Of a stretch of DNA of 64,000 nucleotides, positions 34,191 to 45,052 are shown piece after piece (position 1 is the first letter of the stretch; every line of letters starts with the position of its first letter). This stretch comes from Muscardinus avellanarius (Eukaryota; Chordata; Mammalia; Rodentia; Gliridae), in assembly GCA_963383645.1 (NCBI GenBank), contig OY726559.1, positions 120,952,239 to 121,016,238 on the forward strand. The letters run 5' to 3'. Under the pieces are notes generated by a model. It worked only from the letters and a program-made list of their open reading frames with translations, was not told the DNA's origin and made no database searches. The translations under genes and the position numbers were made by a program.

Positions 34191-34753
34191 AATTAATTAA
34201 TTAATTAATTTTTCTTCCAGGTTAACTAAGTAGGATGGTATTGCCTATTTCTATTTGATGTTTAAAATACAGATTACAGAGCCCATTGTCTTTAGAGTTT
34301 TGTGAAAATAATGACATAAACACTAACTGTGCTTGTTTGACATCTTGGTTTATATGGATAACTTAAAATAGCTATTAAATGGGCAAATTAGTTAAATATA
34401 AACGGGCTAAGCTTTTATAAATGTCTATCTTTCAGAAAGCTAAGTTGTGTTAAAAAATCTAAGCTATTCTATGAGTTAAAATGTTAAGCACCAATTGTTA
34501 AGCAGAAAGTACTCTAGGCTTCTTAACATCAGCAAAAGACAATATATTTGAGCATATCAAATGACTTTTTATGCATGTAAGGAACCGTTTAAGATGCCTT
34601 CATTTGGACTTTTTTTTATAAATTACTAAGAGTTAAATTCTAATTAATGTGTGATTTTTACATATAAGAAGTTAAAGAATTTCTAAGCTGTGTTTTGATG
34701 AGAAAGCTATAAATGACATAAAATATTTTCTCTTACTTAAAAGGAGTAATTTG

Positions 34754-34956
34754 GCCGGGCGTGGTGGCGCACGCTTGTAATCCCCGCGCTTGGGAGGCAG
34801 AGACAGGAGGATCGCACAGGTTCGAAGCCAGCCATGCTGGCTTAAGAGACCCTGTTTCCAAATAAAAATATAAAAATAGGTCTGGGAGTATAGCCCGGAG
34901 GTAGAAGGGCTTCCAGGAACCCCAGTACCACCAAAAAAAAAAAAAAAAGAAAAAGA
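34754..34956 (+). repeat. B1-dID SINE, type A, inside copy B
   Basis: Target duplications 'aaaaggagtaatttg' at about 34739-34753 and 34957-34971. Confidence 0.95.
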
Positions 34957-35621
34957 AAAAGGAGTAATTTGACTAAAGTAAAAGATTTTTGTAAGGATTG
35001 TTTTAAATATAAGTTTAAAATTTTTAAGATAAAAGGAAACTGACTAAATAAAAGGAGATATTTATAAACATGAGGAGGCATTTTAATAAAGTTAAAATGA
35101 AAAAGGAAATGATTTTAGTTGGGAAAGGATTCTGTATGGCAAGAATTTTGCTCTAAATACTGAATTGGTGACAGAAAGTGAAGGATCATAAGTTTTCTCT
35201 CATATGCAGAAGCTAGGGAGTAATACTGTCCCCTAGACTTATAAAAGATACAGAGCTATTCTATGATTTTTGTCAATATTGTTAACCTACATAGCCTTGT
35301 AATTATAGGTATATTACTGAGCCAAGAATTCTGAATTTCACTCCAAAAGTAAATGCTAAGTTAATGCATTTTAATTTTTTTGTGTGTAACTGTGGTGTTA
35401 ATTATTACTGGCTTCTTTGTATGTTAAGTATATTTGTGTTTATTTTCTGAAATTTAAAGCTTAAGAGAACAATTTACCAAGCTGTTGTCCTCTAAGCAGA
35501 AATTGTTAATACTGATAGCCTTTTTCAGGTTTCTATTTGTGTGTTCCTAAGTTTATAATGACCATCTTTGAGCAAAGATAGAGATACCCAAACACTTGGC
35601 ATTCTAACTCATGCCACTCTG

Positions 35622-35836
35622 AGCTAGGCGTGGTGGCACACACTTGTAATCCTCGCACTTGGGAGGCGGAGACAGGAGGATCACACAAGTTTGAAGCCAG
35701 CCTTGCTGGCTTAAGAGACCCTGTTTCCAAGGAAAAAAACATAAAAATAGGTCTAGGAGTATAGCCTGGAGGTAGAAGGGTTTCCAGGAACCCCAGTACC
35801 ACCAAAATAATAATAATAACAATAATAATAATAATA
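35622..35836 (+). repeat. B1-dID SINE, type A, inside copy B
   Basis: AAT-repeat tail. Exact target duplication 'atgccactct' at 35611-35620 and 35837-35846. Confidence 0.95.
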
Positions 35837-36296
35837 ATGCCACTCTGTTGATTTAAAAATTAGGCATTAATAACTATATTGTGTAAACAAGTCAAAATTA
35901 AATGGAAATTTACTTAAATAATATTGTCAGAACTGGATTTGTTTTGTTCCTAATCATTTTATTTTTATTTTCCTACAAATCTTTGTAACTTAACATTTTA
36001 TAGAATTACAACTTCTAGCAGAACCAGCTAAACAGTGTTTTAAGATGATAGCCATCACTGAAAGACCATATGCGCTGTAATATTGACCCCTACTCATTAA
36101 AAAAGATCGGTGAAATTGACCTTAGGGGTGTTCAACAGATATTTAGGGAACAAATAAAAGGGCAAAGGAAAAATGCCAGGATTTCTGCCTTTGTCCTTCA
36201 AGGTCGAACAGAACCCAGGGAAGGTGGAATTCCTAAGGGCTCTGACACTCTGGCAAGTCCCCAAACCACCTGATCAGGGGAACTGGGAAGACCCAG

Positions 36297-36338
36297 TGCA
36301 TGTTCTGTGAAAAGGAGGGTCGTCGGAGAGGGAGCATC
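36297..36338 (+). pseudogene. Degenerate retroviral nucleocapsid zinc-knuckle remnant (copy B)
   Basis: One frame reads C-x2-C-x4-R-x4-I, i.e. a CCHC knuckle spacing with both leading cysteines kept and the histidine and last cysteine lost. Basic residues (RRR) surround it, as in nucleocapsid. 'gtgcttcaagggaag' just downstream is shared with copy A. Confidence 0.55.
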
Positions 36339-36664
36339 CCCAGTGCTTCAAGGGAAGCGACACCATCAGAAAGGCTATGACCTATCCCAGAAGATGGCAT
36401 AAGTAGAGAGGAAAAGTCTCACAAAGTCTCTTAAGGGTAACCCTGAGGAGCCTTGACTGGCCTTTGCAGCTAAATAATTTTAGAAAATGTTATGTTGGTC
36501 TCACATAAGGCTACCTACTTGGACTGATATACCCAGCAGGAAGAACTATAGCCAGAAAAAGGGGTGCGATTCTGGGGTAAAAAGAAAGAGCCATATTCAA
36601 AGGAGCACTTTAAGAGACCCTCACATAGTTTGGGGATGTCCCTAGTTTTCCCTGACACTGAGAT

Positions 36665-36800
36665 ATAGGGCTTCTGCTGTTGACCTTAGACAAGCTGCTT
36701 GCCCTCTCTGGGCCTCGATGGCCTCACCTGCTCCTATTCATCTTTGAGCTCCTTTCCAGAGCCAGCATCCTAGTATCTGTGATTCCTTGATACCCGTAGG
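36665..36800 (+). repeat. MIR-like relic
   Basis: 'gttgaccttagacaagctgc' followed by 'ccctctctgggcctcgatgg' is a MIR-type core. Confidence 0.5.
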
Positions 36801-38264
36801 ATTCTGAGATCTCCCACTAAGGACACAGGGTTCTGCAATCCTAATCCATGTCTGCTCCTGTCACCAAAAAATTCCTGTTCAGAAAGAAATGTCTAGAGCA
36901 CCTGTTGGAGAAGCATTTGGCTTCCCAGAGGCCTTTCAGAGTAGGGCAGAAAACAGGTATTTAATTTGTTTGTTTGTTTGTTTGTTTTGTTTTCTTCTCT
37001 GGGAAGAAACTCATTAAGAGCCATCTCAGAGGGCAGATGTCTGCTAGGTACTCATATCTATCTAAATGAAACCACTACTCAGAGGCCCAGAAAAGGCAGG
37101 GCAACACAGGGCCCTCAGCTGTGCTCTAAAGGAGCAGGAATCTTCCCCACTCGTAGGCATTCTCCCACTTCCATGACTCACCTCCCCTCATTCCAGAAAG
37201 TCATGCACAAGAATTAATTTATGAGTCCTGTCCAGAGGTCTTTAAGTAAACAGTGCTAACAGTCCTTTCAGCTGCCCAGACAAGCTTGACTTCAGGCCCC
37301 GGGGAGGAAGCTAATGACTTGTAGTTTCTTTGCTATTGTTTTCCGAAAACAATCTGACTTCCTTTTAGATAGTCTCTGAATTCCTTCCTTACAAATTGAA
37401 GCAAAGGAGCCAGGCAGGGCTCAGCTGAGAGCAGGGCAGCAGAGCGCTCCCAGGGCAAGAGCACCTTTATTAAGAAGTTGGAGAGGCACCTCACGGGGTA
37501 GGCACACCAGATCCTGTGCGCAAATGGAAGGGACTTCTGTGCCTTTGCCACGCTCCTGGAATCTCGGCTCTACCCCAGAGCATGCAATAGTAACTAATGT
37601 CACACCACCCAAAGAATAGACTTCTGAACACCATGCTAATAACTAATGTGCACACTGTCCAAAAAAACAGATTTCTGAGCAGCACGCTATTGCGAACATT
37701 TTACAGACAAAAGAGTCGAGGCTCTGAGACTTGCCCGAGATCACATGATACATAAGGGGCAGAGTTGGGGCTCCCATCTCAGATTTTCTTAGGATCCTTC
37801 TCAAATAGACCATGCAGATTGCAAAGGCAGGCCATCTGTCCTGAATTGTCCTGAGCTGGCTGACTTCGGTCTGTCCCCTAAGAACTTATGTTCAGTTTTT
37901 ACGCAGTATGTCCTCAGCACCCTGTCACTAAATTAGTGATTAGAGAATGAGTGACTACGGAGCAGGTGCTGTTTCCCAGTCTCTGGAAGAAAGCTGGGAG
38001 GTTCACCTGGAAGAGCAGTTGCCGTGTACTCGCAGGTGCACAGGGCAGGGCACATGTGAGTGGCGTCTTTGGATGTGTTCAGTGCCCAGTCATATCCAGT
38101 GGCCTTGTTCAGTGGAGGCAATGAACGTGGACATAATTGTTATAGCTATAAAAATCATAATTCATGATTGTACTGTAAAACTTTTATCTCTTTCCAAGGC
38201 ACCATCTGTAATTTTAATATTTGAATAGTTGTATGGTTCGTCATGTGCTTTATCTATCTATATG
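36801..38264. other. Intergenic sequence, mostly unrecognised
   Basis: Contains a (GTTT)n run at about 36967-36996 and a minus-strand MIR trace at 37690-37790 ('ttacagacaaaagagtcgag'). A local imperfect repeat occurs near 37590-37690, where 'actaatgt...cacactgtcc' and 'cagatttctgagcagcacgct' echo the preceding 'agacttctgaacaccatgct'. No gene seen. Confidence 0.5.
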
Positions 38265-38376
38265 GGTATATATACATGTGTATATATTATATGTTTTGTA
38301 TATATATATATATATATATAAAACATATATATATACATATATATATATGTATATATATATATGTCCCTTCCATTTG

Positions 38377-38460
<84 letters not shown>
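38265..38460. repeat. Long (TA)n-rich microsatellite
   Basis: TATA/TATG/CACA blocks, ending in about 22 pure TA units that touch the following SINE. Confidence 0.95.
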
Positions 38461-38463
<3 letters not shown>

Positions 38464-38649
38464 TGGTATTGGGGTTCCTGGAAGCCCTTCTACCTCCGGG
38501 CTACACTCCCAGACCTATTTTTGCATTTTTTTTTTATTTGGAAACAGGGTCTCCTAAGCCAGCGCGCGTGGCTGGCTTCGAACCTGCGCGATCCTCCTGT
38601 CTCTGCCTCCCAAGCGCGGGGATTACAAGCGTGCGCCACCACGCCCGGC
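38461..38649 (-). repeat. B1-dID SINE, type A, inserted at a TA microsatellite
   Basis: Complete minus-strand element. 'atgttttgtatatat' follows it, and the same words occur at about 38290 left of the TA tract, so the tract appears to have been split or expanded around the insertion. Confidence 0.92.
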
Positions 38650-38800
38650 CATGTTTTGTATATATTATATGTATATTACATAGCATATAATATATACACA
38701 CGAAAGAATATTCAACATTCACTATGTTTCATACTTGATTTATCTTATAGCTAACCAATAAGTTTAATAGTTGCCATTATTATCCTGTTTAAAAAGTGAG

Positions 38801-39000
38801 ACATGGCGCATGCTTATAATCTCAGCATTCGGGAGGCTGAGATAGGAGGATCGTGGTTTGAGGACAGCCTCAGCTACTTAGAGAGGCCCTTTGCAACTCA
38901 GTGAGACCCTGTTTGCAAATAAAGAATGAAAATAGGGCTGGAGGTGTAGCTTGGAGGTAGAATGCCCCTGGGTTCCATCCCCAGTACCTCAAAAAAAGAA
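38801..39000 (+). repeat. B1-dID SINE, type B, 5'-truncated
   Basis: Target duplications 'aaaaagtgag' (38791-38800) and 'aaaaagtgga' (39001-39010). Confidence 0.92.
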
Positions 39001-39172
39001 AAAAAGTGGAACAGATGTAGAAAAAGAGGGTCACATCGCTGCCAAGTGGCAGAGCCATAATCTGAGCCTAAACGCACTTAACTATGAAGTTATTTACCCC
39101 AAGTCCTGTCCATTCTACTTTGCATACTTAGATTACTGAATGTAAGAATAAACTTTTAAAAAACCAGGTAAA

Positions 39173-39355
39173 GAGCCAGGCGTGGTGGTGCACACTTGTA
39201 ATCCCTGGGCTTGGGAGGCTGAGACAGGAGGATCGCACAGGTTCAAAGCCAGCTTCAGATGGCTTAAGAGATCCTGTTTCCAAATAAAATATAAAATTGG
39301 TCTGGGAGTGTAGCCCGGAGGTAGAAGGCCCCTGGGTTCCATCCCCAGCCACCAA

Positions 39356-39386
<31 letters not shown>

Positions 39387-39388
39387 AT
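39173..39388 (+). repeat. B1-dID SINE, type A variant, (AAAT)n tail
   Basis: Exact target duplication 'accaggtaaa' at 39163-39172 and 39389-39398. Head of type A, ID tail of type-B wording ('cccctgggttccatccccag'): a mosaic subfamily. Confidence 0.93.
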
Positions 39389-39398
39389 ACCAGGTAAA

Positions 39399-40879
39399 AC
39401 TTTAATCTCTTAAAAAATCTCTAATCCCCTACAATAACTTGACCTCAGGAGCTAAAGTTGAATCTGGACACTAATTTGAATAGAGATAGAAAAGCCCTGT
39501 TTCTGAATTAGGTTTTGAATACTGATGTATAAATTTTGAAGACAGGCACAGGGTGCTGTGCCTCCATGTACATAAAGAGATGTCTCTGTTTTGGAGTGAC
39601 TTGTTTGATCATGTCCAAGTTGGTGGAAAGTTTCTTGATTTTGTATTTCATAGGGTTTTCTTGTTTTGTTTTTGTTTTTTGTTAAAACCTAGTATCATAT
39701 CTTAGATTTGACTGGAAATATCTTTTAAAATAAAGAGAAGCCAGTCCTTGTAGGGTATGTAGGTAGTTTAGACCAAGGGTGCATACTTTGTTAGAGGAGA
39801 AAAGAATGTGGTCCAGGTATGTACTGTATCTCTAGGCCTGGTTAAAAACTGGATCAAGATGTGAGATACTCAGTCCTTTTGCTTTCAAGGACTCCCCTCT
39901 GGATAGAGAGGATAGATGCTATCCCAAGATCACCCGGGAAAGGTCCCATTCTTGATGCAGGATAAAATTCCCAGTCCTGGGGCTCTTAGAGCTCAGACGC
40001 CCTCATGCTCTGACTTAGTGGGAAAGAATCAGGTTTACCTAGATGAGGATGGGTTTCTATCCTCCTCCTTCTCCTCATCCTCCTTGGCCCAAGCCTGCCA
40101 CGAAAGAGTTCTTAAGTTTGGGATCCCCAGGACTCTATCAGCCTTAAGCCCAAGAAGAGGTATGGATTTGACGTGGACATTGTCTTTAGGATTAAATCTT
40201 GAACTGAGATTAAGAGTAGGCTCACAGACCAAAGAACCAGAGGCAGGGAAGTCTGTCTTTCACTTTCAACTCTTGGGACATAGTATTCTTGCCCTTTTTA
40301 GCCACAATCTGGAAAGCAAAAGTCTAAAGGGAGCGACTTGTGCCTGCCATATCTGCCTCTCAACCAGCAGAAAAGTGCGACCTCAGCCACTAACCACAGT
40401 GCCCATTACCCACTTATGCTTCCAAAGAGGCACTGGGGACTCGTTGCTCTTGCAATTTGATGCTGACATATTATTTGCATGGGTGATTGTGTAGGCTGCA
40501 AGGGAGAGAGCAGTTAAAACATCTGGCCTGCAGCGTCTTGGGAAGGAAACTTGTAGAGTTGAGATTCATTGGGTGGAAAAGACATAGAAAGGTCTCCTCA
40601 TTTACTCCACCTCTAGAGAGAGAGAAAAGAAGAAGCAAATTTCAAGATGACACCTGTAAAAAGACTCGCAAAGAAGGCGATTGCGTCTCTTCTTGGGCAT
40701 CACAGACAGTGCTGAGCTGCCCTGAGGATCATGGCCCAGTAAAGTCTCTCCAGCTGGAGCTGGAGCCCATTCTCCTGTGCTATCTGGAGGGCTTGCTGTT
40801 CTTACCTGGAACATTCTGTGCCCTTCTCTCTTAACAGGCAAGTGAGGTCCACAGGAATTTCCCCTGTAGCTGTAGGGAG
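39399..40879. other. Intergenic sequence with one 192-codon open frame
   Basis: No repeat recognised. The frame at 39916-40494 (+) is unusually long for this low-GC surrounding and lies outside repeats, but shows no signal peptide, domain or family I know. Without conservation evidence I do not call it a gene. Confidence 0.4.
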
Positions 40880-41065
40880 AAGGAGCCTGACCTTTAGCAT
40901 CAGGCAGACCTATTCTCCACTTACTGAGTAATCTTGGGCAAGTACTACACCTCTCTGAGTCTGAATTTAATTTTCATTACTGTAAAATGGAAATAACAAC
41001 ACAGTCCCCACCTTACAGTGCTGTACAGTGAAAATATCTAAAATGCAGGAGGCTTTCAATAAAAC
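40880..41065 (+). repeat. MIR-type ancient SINE relic
   Basis: 'agcatcaggcagacctattc', 'taatcttgggcaagtactac' and 'ttactgtaaaatggaaataa' follow MIR order almost end to end. Confidence 0.88.
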
Positions 41066-41489
41066 TTCTCCTCCTTCTCTTCCTCCTCTTCCTCTTCTTC
41101 TTCATTAAAGTACAAGAAAAAGTCCACTCTGTATGAATCTCTTTTCCAATGATTTTCCCTTGCTTAAAGTAGCACTTTATTATATCACTAGCATTGCCAC
41201 AAATACCTACAGAATACAGCACTTCTACGAATTGTGTCACCTAAATAGCTCTTTTCTGCAACTATCGGGTCCTGTGGACAGGGGAAGGCTTTTGTCCCTC
41301 ACTCAGCATAGGCTAGACCCACAAGAGTGGCCAGGGCCTGATGGATGGACACACATAGTTCAGAGGTTCTTCGTAAGGTCATTTTATCATCTTGTCATCT
41401 CAGAGGAAAAGAATGCGAAACGTTCCTAGTGTGATGCCTGGCACATAGTAAATGCTGGATAAAGTTTACTTTTAAGTTCCATTTGTAAA

Positions 41490-41691
41490 CCGGATGTGGT
41501 GACACACACCTGTAATCCCACTATTTGGGATCACGGGTTTGAAGCCAGCCTCAGAAACTTAGTGAGGCTGTTAGTAACTTAGTGAGATCCTGTTTCCAAA
41601 TAAATAATAAAATAAGATAAGATAAAATAGGGCTAGGAGTGTAGCTTGAAGGTAGAATGGCACTGGGTTCAATCTCCAGTATCAAAAAAAT
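41490..41691 (+). repeat. B1-dID SINE, type C
   Basis: Flanked by 'ttccatttgtaa' and 'tttcatttgtaa'. The head has an internal deletion after 'cccactatttggga'. Confidence 0.9.
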
Positions 41692-41860
41692 ATTTCATTT
41701 GTAATGTGTTACATGCACACATCAACAACTCTTCCTAGAGTCCTTTCTTATGAAGAATCTGAGGATGATGGGAGGGCAGGACAGAATTTTTATCCCACCC
41801 CCAGCCCTGTCCTACCCTCTCCTTTCTGGACCATTGGGTGTCTGCTTATGGTATCCTTTT

Positions 41861-41874
41861 TTTCTTTTCTTTTC

Positions 41875-41912
<38 letters not shown>

Positions 41913-42110
41913 TGGTACTGGGGTGGAACCCAGGGGCTTTCTACCTCTGGGCTACACTCCCAGACCTATTTTATATTTTATTTGGAAACAAAGTCTCACT
42001 AAGTTGCTGAGAGCCTCACTAAGTAGCCGAGGCTGGCTTCGAACCTGTGCAATCCTCCTGTCTCAGCCTCCCAAGCCCTGGGGTTGCAAACGTGCACCAC
42101 TATGCCTGGC
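41861..42110 (-). repeat. B1-dID SINE with (TTTTC)n tail
   Basis: The tail is a TTTTC repeat grading to poly-T. Target duplications 'atggtatccttt' (41848) and 'atgctatccttt' (42111). Intermediate between types A and C. Confidence 0.92.
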
Positions 42111-42854
42111 ATGCTATCCTTTCTTAGCTGTGTGGTGACTAGATTCAGTCCCCTCAGAAATCAATCCAGATCTACAGCCCAAATGACATTGTCCCTATTT
42201 AGGTGGGAATTCTCACCTTAACCTGGAGGGAATCAGGAGAGAACTCAGCCGTACTTTCAAAGTCTCTCCCATGGCAGCTTAGTTTGGAGCTATCAAACCA
42301 TATTCTGTCCTGGAGGCCATGCTGAGCCAGGTGCCTGCCGGGCGGACACCACAGCCCCTCCCAGTCCTGAAGCTTCTTTATGCCTTTTCTCTACCTGCCA
42401 GGCAGGATGGGATGTCCACCTTCTACACAACTGCACTCTCTAGGAATCATGGCTGTGCCTATATCTAGGCAATTCTCCCTTCTGGGCCTTCTGAGGAGAA
42501 TGGCGCTCTGCCCTGGCCTCTGGGATCTAGGACGTATTCACTGGCAGTTGGTCCCCGCAGCCCTAAGTGATCTAGGAATCAGTATCCCACTAAGCCTTCT
42601 GCAGTATCCCACTAAGCCTCTGCACTTCCAGACCATCCCCAACTTTGACCTCATGAGTTCCTTAGCACACTATCTCCTGGCCAGAGATAATAAGGTGTCC
42701 TTCTGCAAAGTGGATGGAATGTAGGGACAAAGTCACTGTGTGGGACAATCTCTGTTTTTGGAGAAGAATCTGGGTATTGCCAGGGCTGAATTCTATCTTA
42801 GCCACGCTAAGTAGAGGCAGAGAGGAAACAGGTTTTGTGTTGTGTTGTATTTTG
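42111..42854. other. Intergenic sequence, nothing recognised
   Basis: A short local duplication 'agtatcccactaagcc' occurs at about 42581 and 42603. A 114-codon frame (42380-42724) has no recognisable domain. Confidence 0.45.
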
Positions 42855-43060
42855 ATTCTATCTAGAGCACTTCCAAGTACCAGACACTGTCCTAAGGGCT
42901 TCACACATACTCACTAGTCCTCGTGACAGCCCTGGAAGGTAGATATTATCAGCCCCCATTTACGGTGAGCTTAAGAGAGGTTATCTTGTCCAGTGTCACA
43001 CAGATGGTAAGTAGCAGACGTAGGATTCAAAGCCAGACAGGCTGGCCCAGTATCTTCTCT
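42855..43060 (-). repeat. MIR-type ancient SINE relic
   Basis: 'agtaccagacactgtcctaa', 'tagatattatcagcccccat' and 'gtgtcacacagatggtaagt' are reverse-complement MIR. Confidence 0.88.
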
Positions 43061-43579
43061 GACACTGCGTAGGAAAATGGGGAACTCTGGCTAAGGACTC
43101 AAGAATCTTAGGTGTGTTTTTACCAAGGATGTTGCAGCTCTAGATACGGGAAATTTCTTTCCACGTTCAGTTTCCTCTTGCTGATCTGATTGCCAGGGCT
43201 GAATTCTATCTAAGCTTGTTCACCCATGAAAAGAACAGCCCATTGAAAAAAGAGTTTTGCCAAATCTGGGGACGTTTGTGACTAAGGTGATGACTTGGAG
43301 CGAGAAATAAATCAGTCACTGGCCTGCAACTGCCACCAGCCGCAGTGCAGTGCTGACACGTGGCCTTGACTCCCTGTGCCTCGGTTTCTGATCTCCACGC
43401 CCGCACGGCAGCCCCCACTGTTGACGTGTTCTATATTCTGACTGCGCACACGACTAGATTCTAAAGCGGAGAAGTTGGGAGAAGATGGGTGGGGGTTGAG
43501 TAGAGAGATACTCACAGTTTCTGAATTTGCTCACCTGTGACGTGAAATCTAGCAAGAGCTGACCTTACTTGACATCAGC

Positions 43580-43925
43580 TGGCACTTCTAGTCCTAACTC
43601 TGCCATTTACTAACCGGGTCACCAGGATTTTTTTTTTTTTTTTTTTTTTGTGGTACTGGGGTTCCTGGAAACCCTTCTACCTCTGGTTTACACTCCCAGA
43701 CCTATTTTTACATTTTTATTTGGAAACAGGGTCTCCTAAGCCAGCACATCTGGCTTCGAACCTGGGGATCCTCCTGTCTCCGCCTCCCAAGCGCGGGGAT
43801 TACAAGCATGCGCCACCACGCCCGGCTCCACCAGGATCCTGATACTTGATTTCTTGGGATCTCAGTTTCCCTGAATGTGAAATGCAGTAAATAATAATGC
43901 CCACCTTGTAGAGTTAGAAATTGGG
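43580..43925 (+). repeat. MIR relic split by a SINE
   Basis: 'ctgccatttactaaccgggt' lies left of the SINE, 'ctcagtttccctgaatgtga' right of it. Both are consecutive parts of one plus-strand MIR. Confidence 0.85.
43630..43828 (-). repeat. B1-dID SINE, type A, inside a MIR
   Basis: 'tcaccaggat' before and 'ccaccaggat' after are the target duplication. It lies about 0.8 kb upstream of the putative GJA5 first exon. Confidence 0.93.
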
Positions 43926-44199
43926 ATGACCAAGTGAAATAAAAGTAGGCCATAAACCCCGATTCCCTGGCCCAGAGCTGGGTGTGCACGAGGCTCATCC
44001 TTGGTGGGAGTGGGGGGACGTGCACTCTCCACCACTTGGTAGGGAGGGCAAAGTCCTTGGCCCGTCGGGCTGCCCTGTGCCCGTTCTGGGTGTCGGATGA
44101 GGATGGGCCATGTTCTCCTGTGCTGGCCAGTGTCCCCCTCACCGATGTGGGCATAGTCGCGGTCCCCAGAGGACTTGCTGAGTGCATAGCGAATGGTAG

Positions 44200-44672
44200 T
44201 CACCATTCTTCTCTGACAGGAAAAACTGGGAAACGGGCTGTCTCAGGCAGTGCCAGTTTTCCTGGGGACTCTAGGAGGCTCAGCGGAGGGGTGGGCAGGA
44301 AAAGCCCTAGGGAGGCGGTGTGCAGGCCTGCTGGCGGGAGGGAGGGAGGCAGCCGGAGGCAGCAGGGGAGGAGGGGGCTCCCTGCCCTAGGGAGCGCGGG
44401 ACAGGCTGCAAGGCAGTGGGAGGAAGAGAACTTTCTAACGGAGCAAAGATTCTACAAGTGCAGAAGGGAGAGGAGAGGGAGGGACCCAGAGGGGGAAAGG
44501 GGTGGAGAGAGAAAGAGGAGGACCGAGTGGGAGGAGGGAGGGCCGCAGATCCCAGTTAAAGAGGGTGGGAGAGGCCAACTGACAGGCTCAGGAGCAAATA
44601 ACAGCGGGCGGCTGAAGAGGCTGCGGAGCCCAAGGAGGCCAACAGAAGCCCCGGGCGGAGGCAGAGAAGCAG
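44200..44672 (+). promoter_or_regulatory. GJA5: Candidate GJA5 promoter and 5' non-coding exon
   Basis: This is the only GC- and CpG-enriched, repeat-free block in the 15 kb before the coding exon. It is strongly purine-rich (long GGGAGG/GAGGGAGG runs) and contains GGGCGG boxes near 44606 and 44654. It ends in 'agaagcaggtaagg', a near-consensus donor (exon end 44672, GT at 44673-44674). Known connexin genes have a short non-coding exon 1 spliced to one coding exon, and GJA5 in human and mouse has its exon 1 roughly 11 kb or more upstream, so position and strand fit. The start site is not visible; no strong TATA box is seen ('agcaaataac' near 44591 is a weak AT-rich candidate). A 237-codon frame through this block is a composition effect. 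Confidence 0.6.
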
Positions 44673-45009
44673 GTAAGGGTGGATTTGAACTTTAAGAGCG
44701 AAAACTCCAAGTCAATAGGAAGGCACTGAGACAGGCTCACTGTCTGGAGGCAGGATACAGATAAAGCTCTTTCTCTACCTGTGACTTTACTCTTGCTTTT
44801 TTCCTGTGAGAGCGAGGCTTGGCTGCATTAAGGACGATGGGTTGGAGAAGCAGCAGATACACGCCTTAGTTGGTTTATCAGGAGCTGGAGAAATGCGAGG
44901 GGGCGTGGACCTCGGGTTCCCCGCAGAGCTGCGATGCTCTAAGGGGAATCTTAGAAGCAGCTACTGTCCACTTCTAAGAACTTGTGTTAAGAGGGAGTTG
45001 GCCCTTTAA

Positions 45010-45050
<41 letters not shown>
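45010..45050. repeat. (CAA)n microsatellite
   Basis: About 14 AAC/CAA units inside intron 1. Confidence 0.95.

Positions 45051-45052
<2 letters not shown>

Larger units (their letters stand above)
33291..36580 (+). mobile_element. Copy B: second copy of the provirus-A interior
   Basis: Plus-strand sequence that aligns by eye to the minus strand of 1262-8131 in the same order: 33290-34033 with 6640-5935; the SINE at 34034 with the SINE at 5741; 34200-34235 with 5740-5703; 35240-35450 with about 4430-4231; 35990-36580 with about 3790-3265. The segment 34236-35240 and A's 4545-5704 have no partner. Almost entirely non-coding, and no flanking LTR of the A type is seen. The right end at about 36600 is a loss of similarity without a recognisable boundary. 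SINEs at 34754 and 35622 are B-specific. Confidence 0.75.

Noticed and set aside
38221..38754. 177-codon frame rich in Tyr/Ile
   Set aside because: Translation of a TA microsatellite and a SINE.
43982..44695. 237-codon frame across the putative GJA5 promoter
   Set aside because: A low-complexity Gly/Arg/Glu product of purine-rich, stop-poor DNA. No domain, and the exon is better explained as 5' non-coding.
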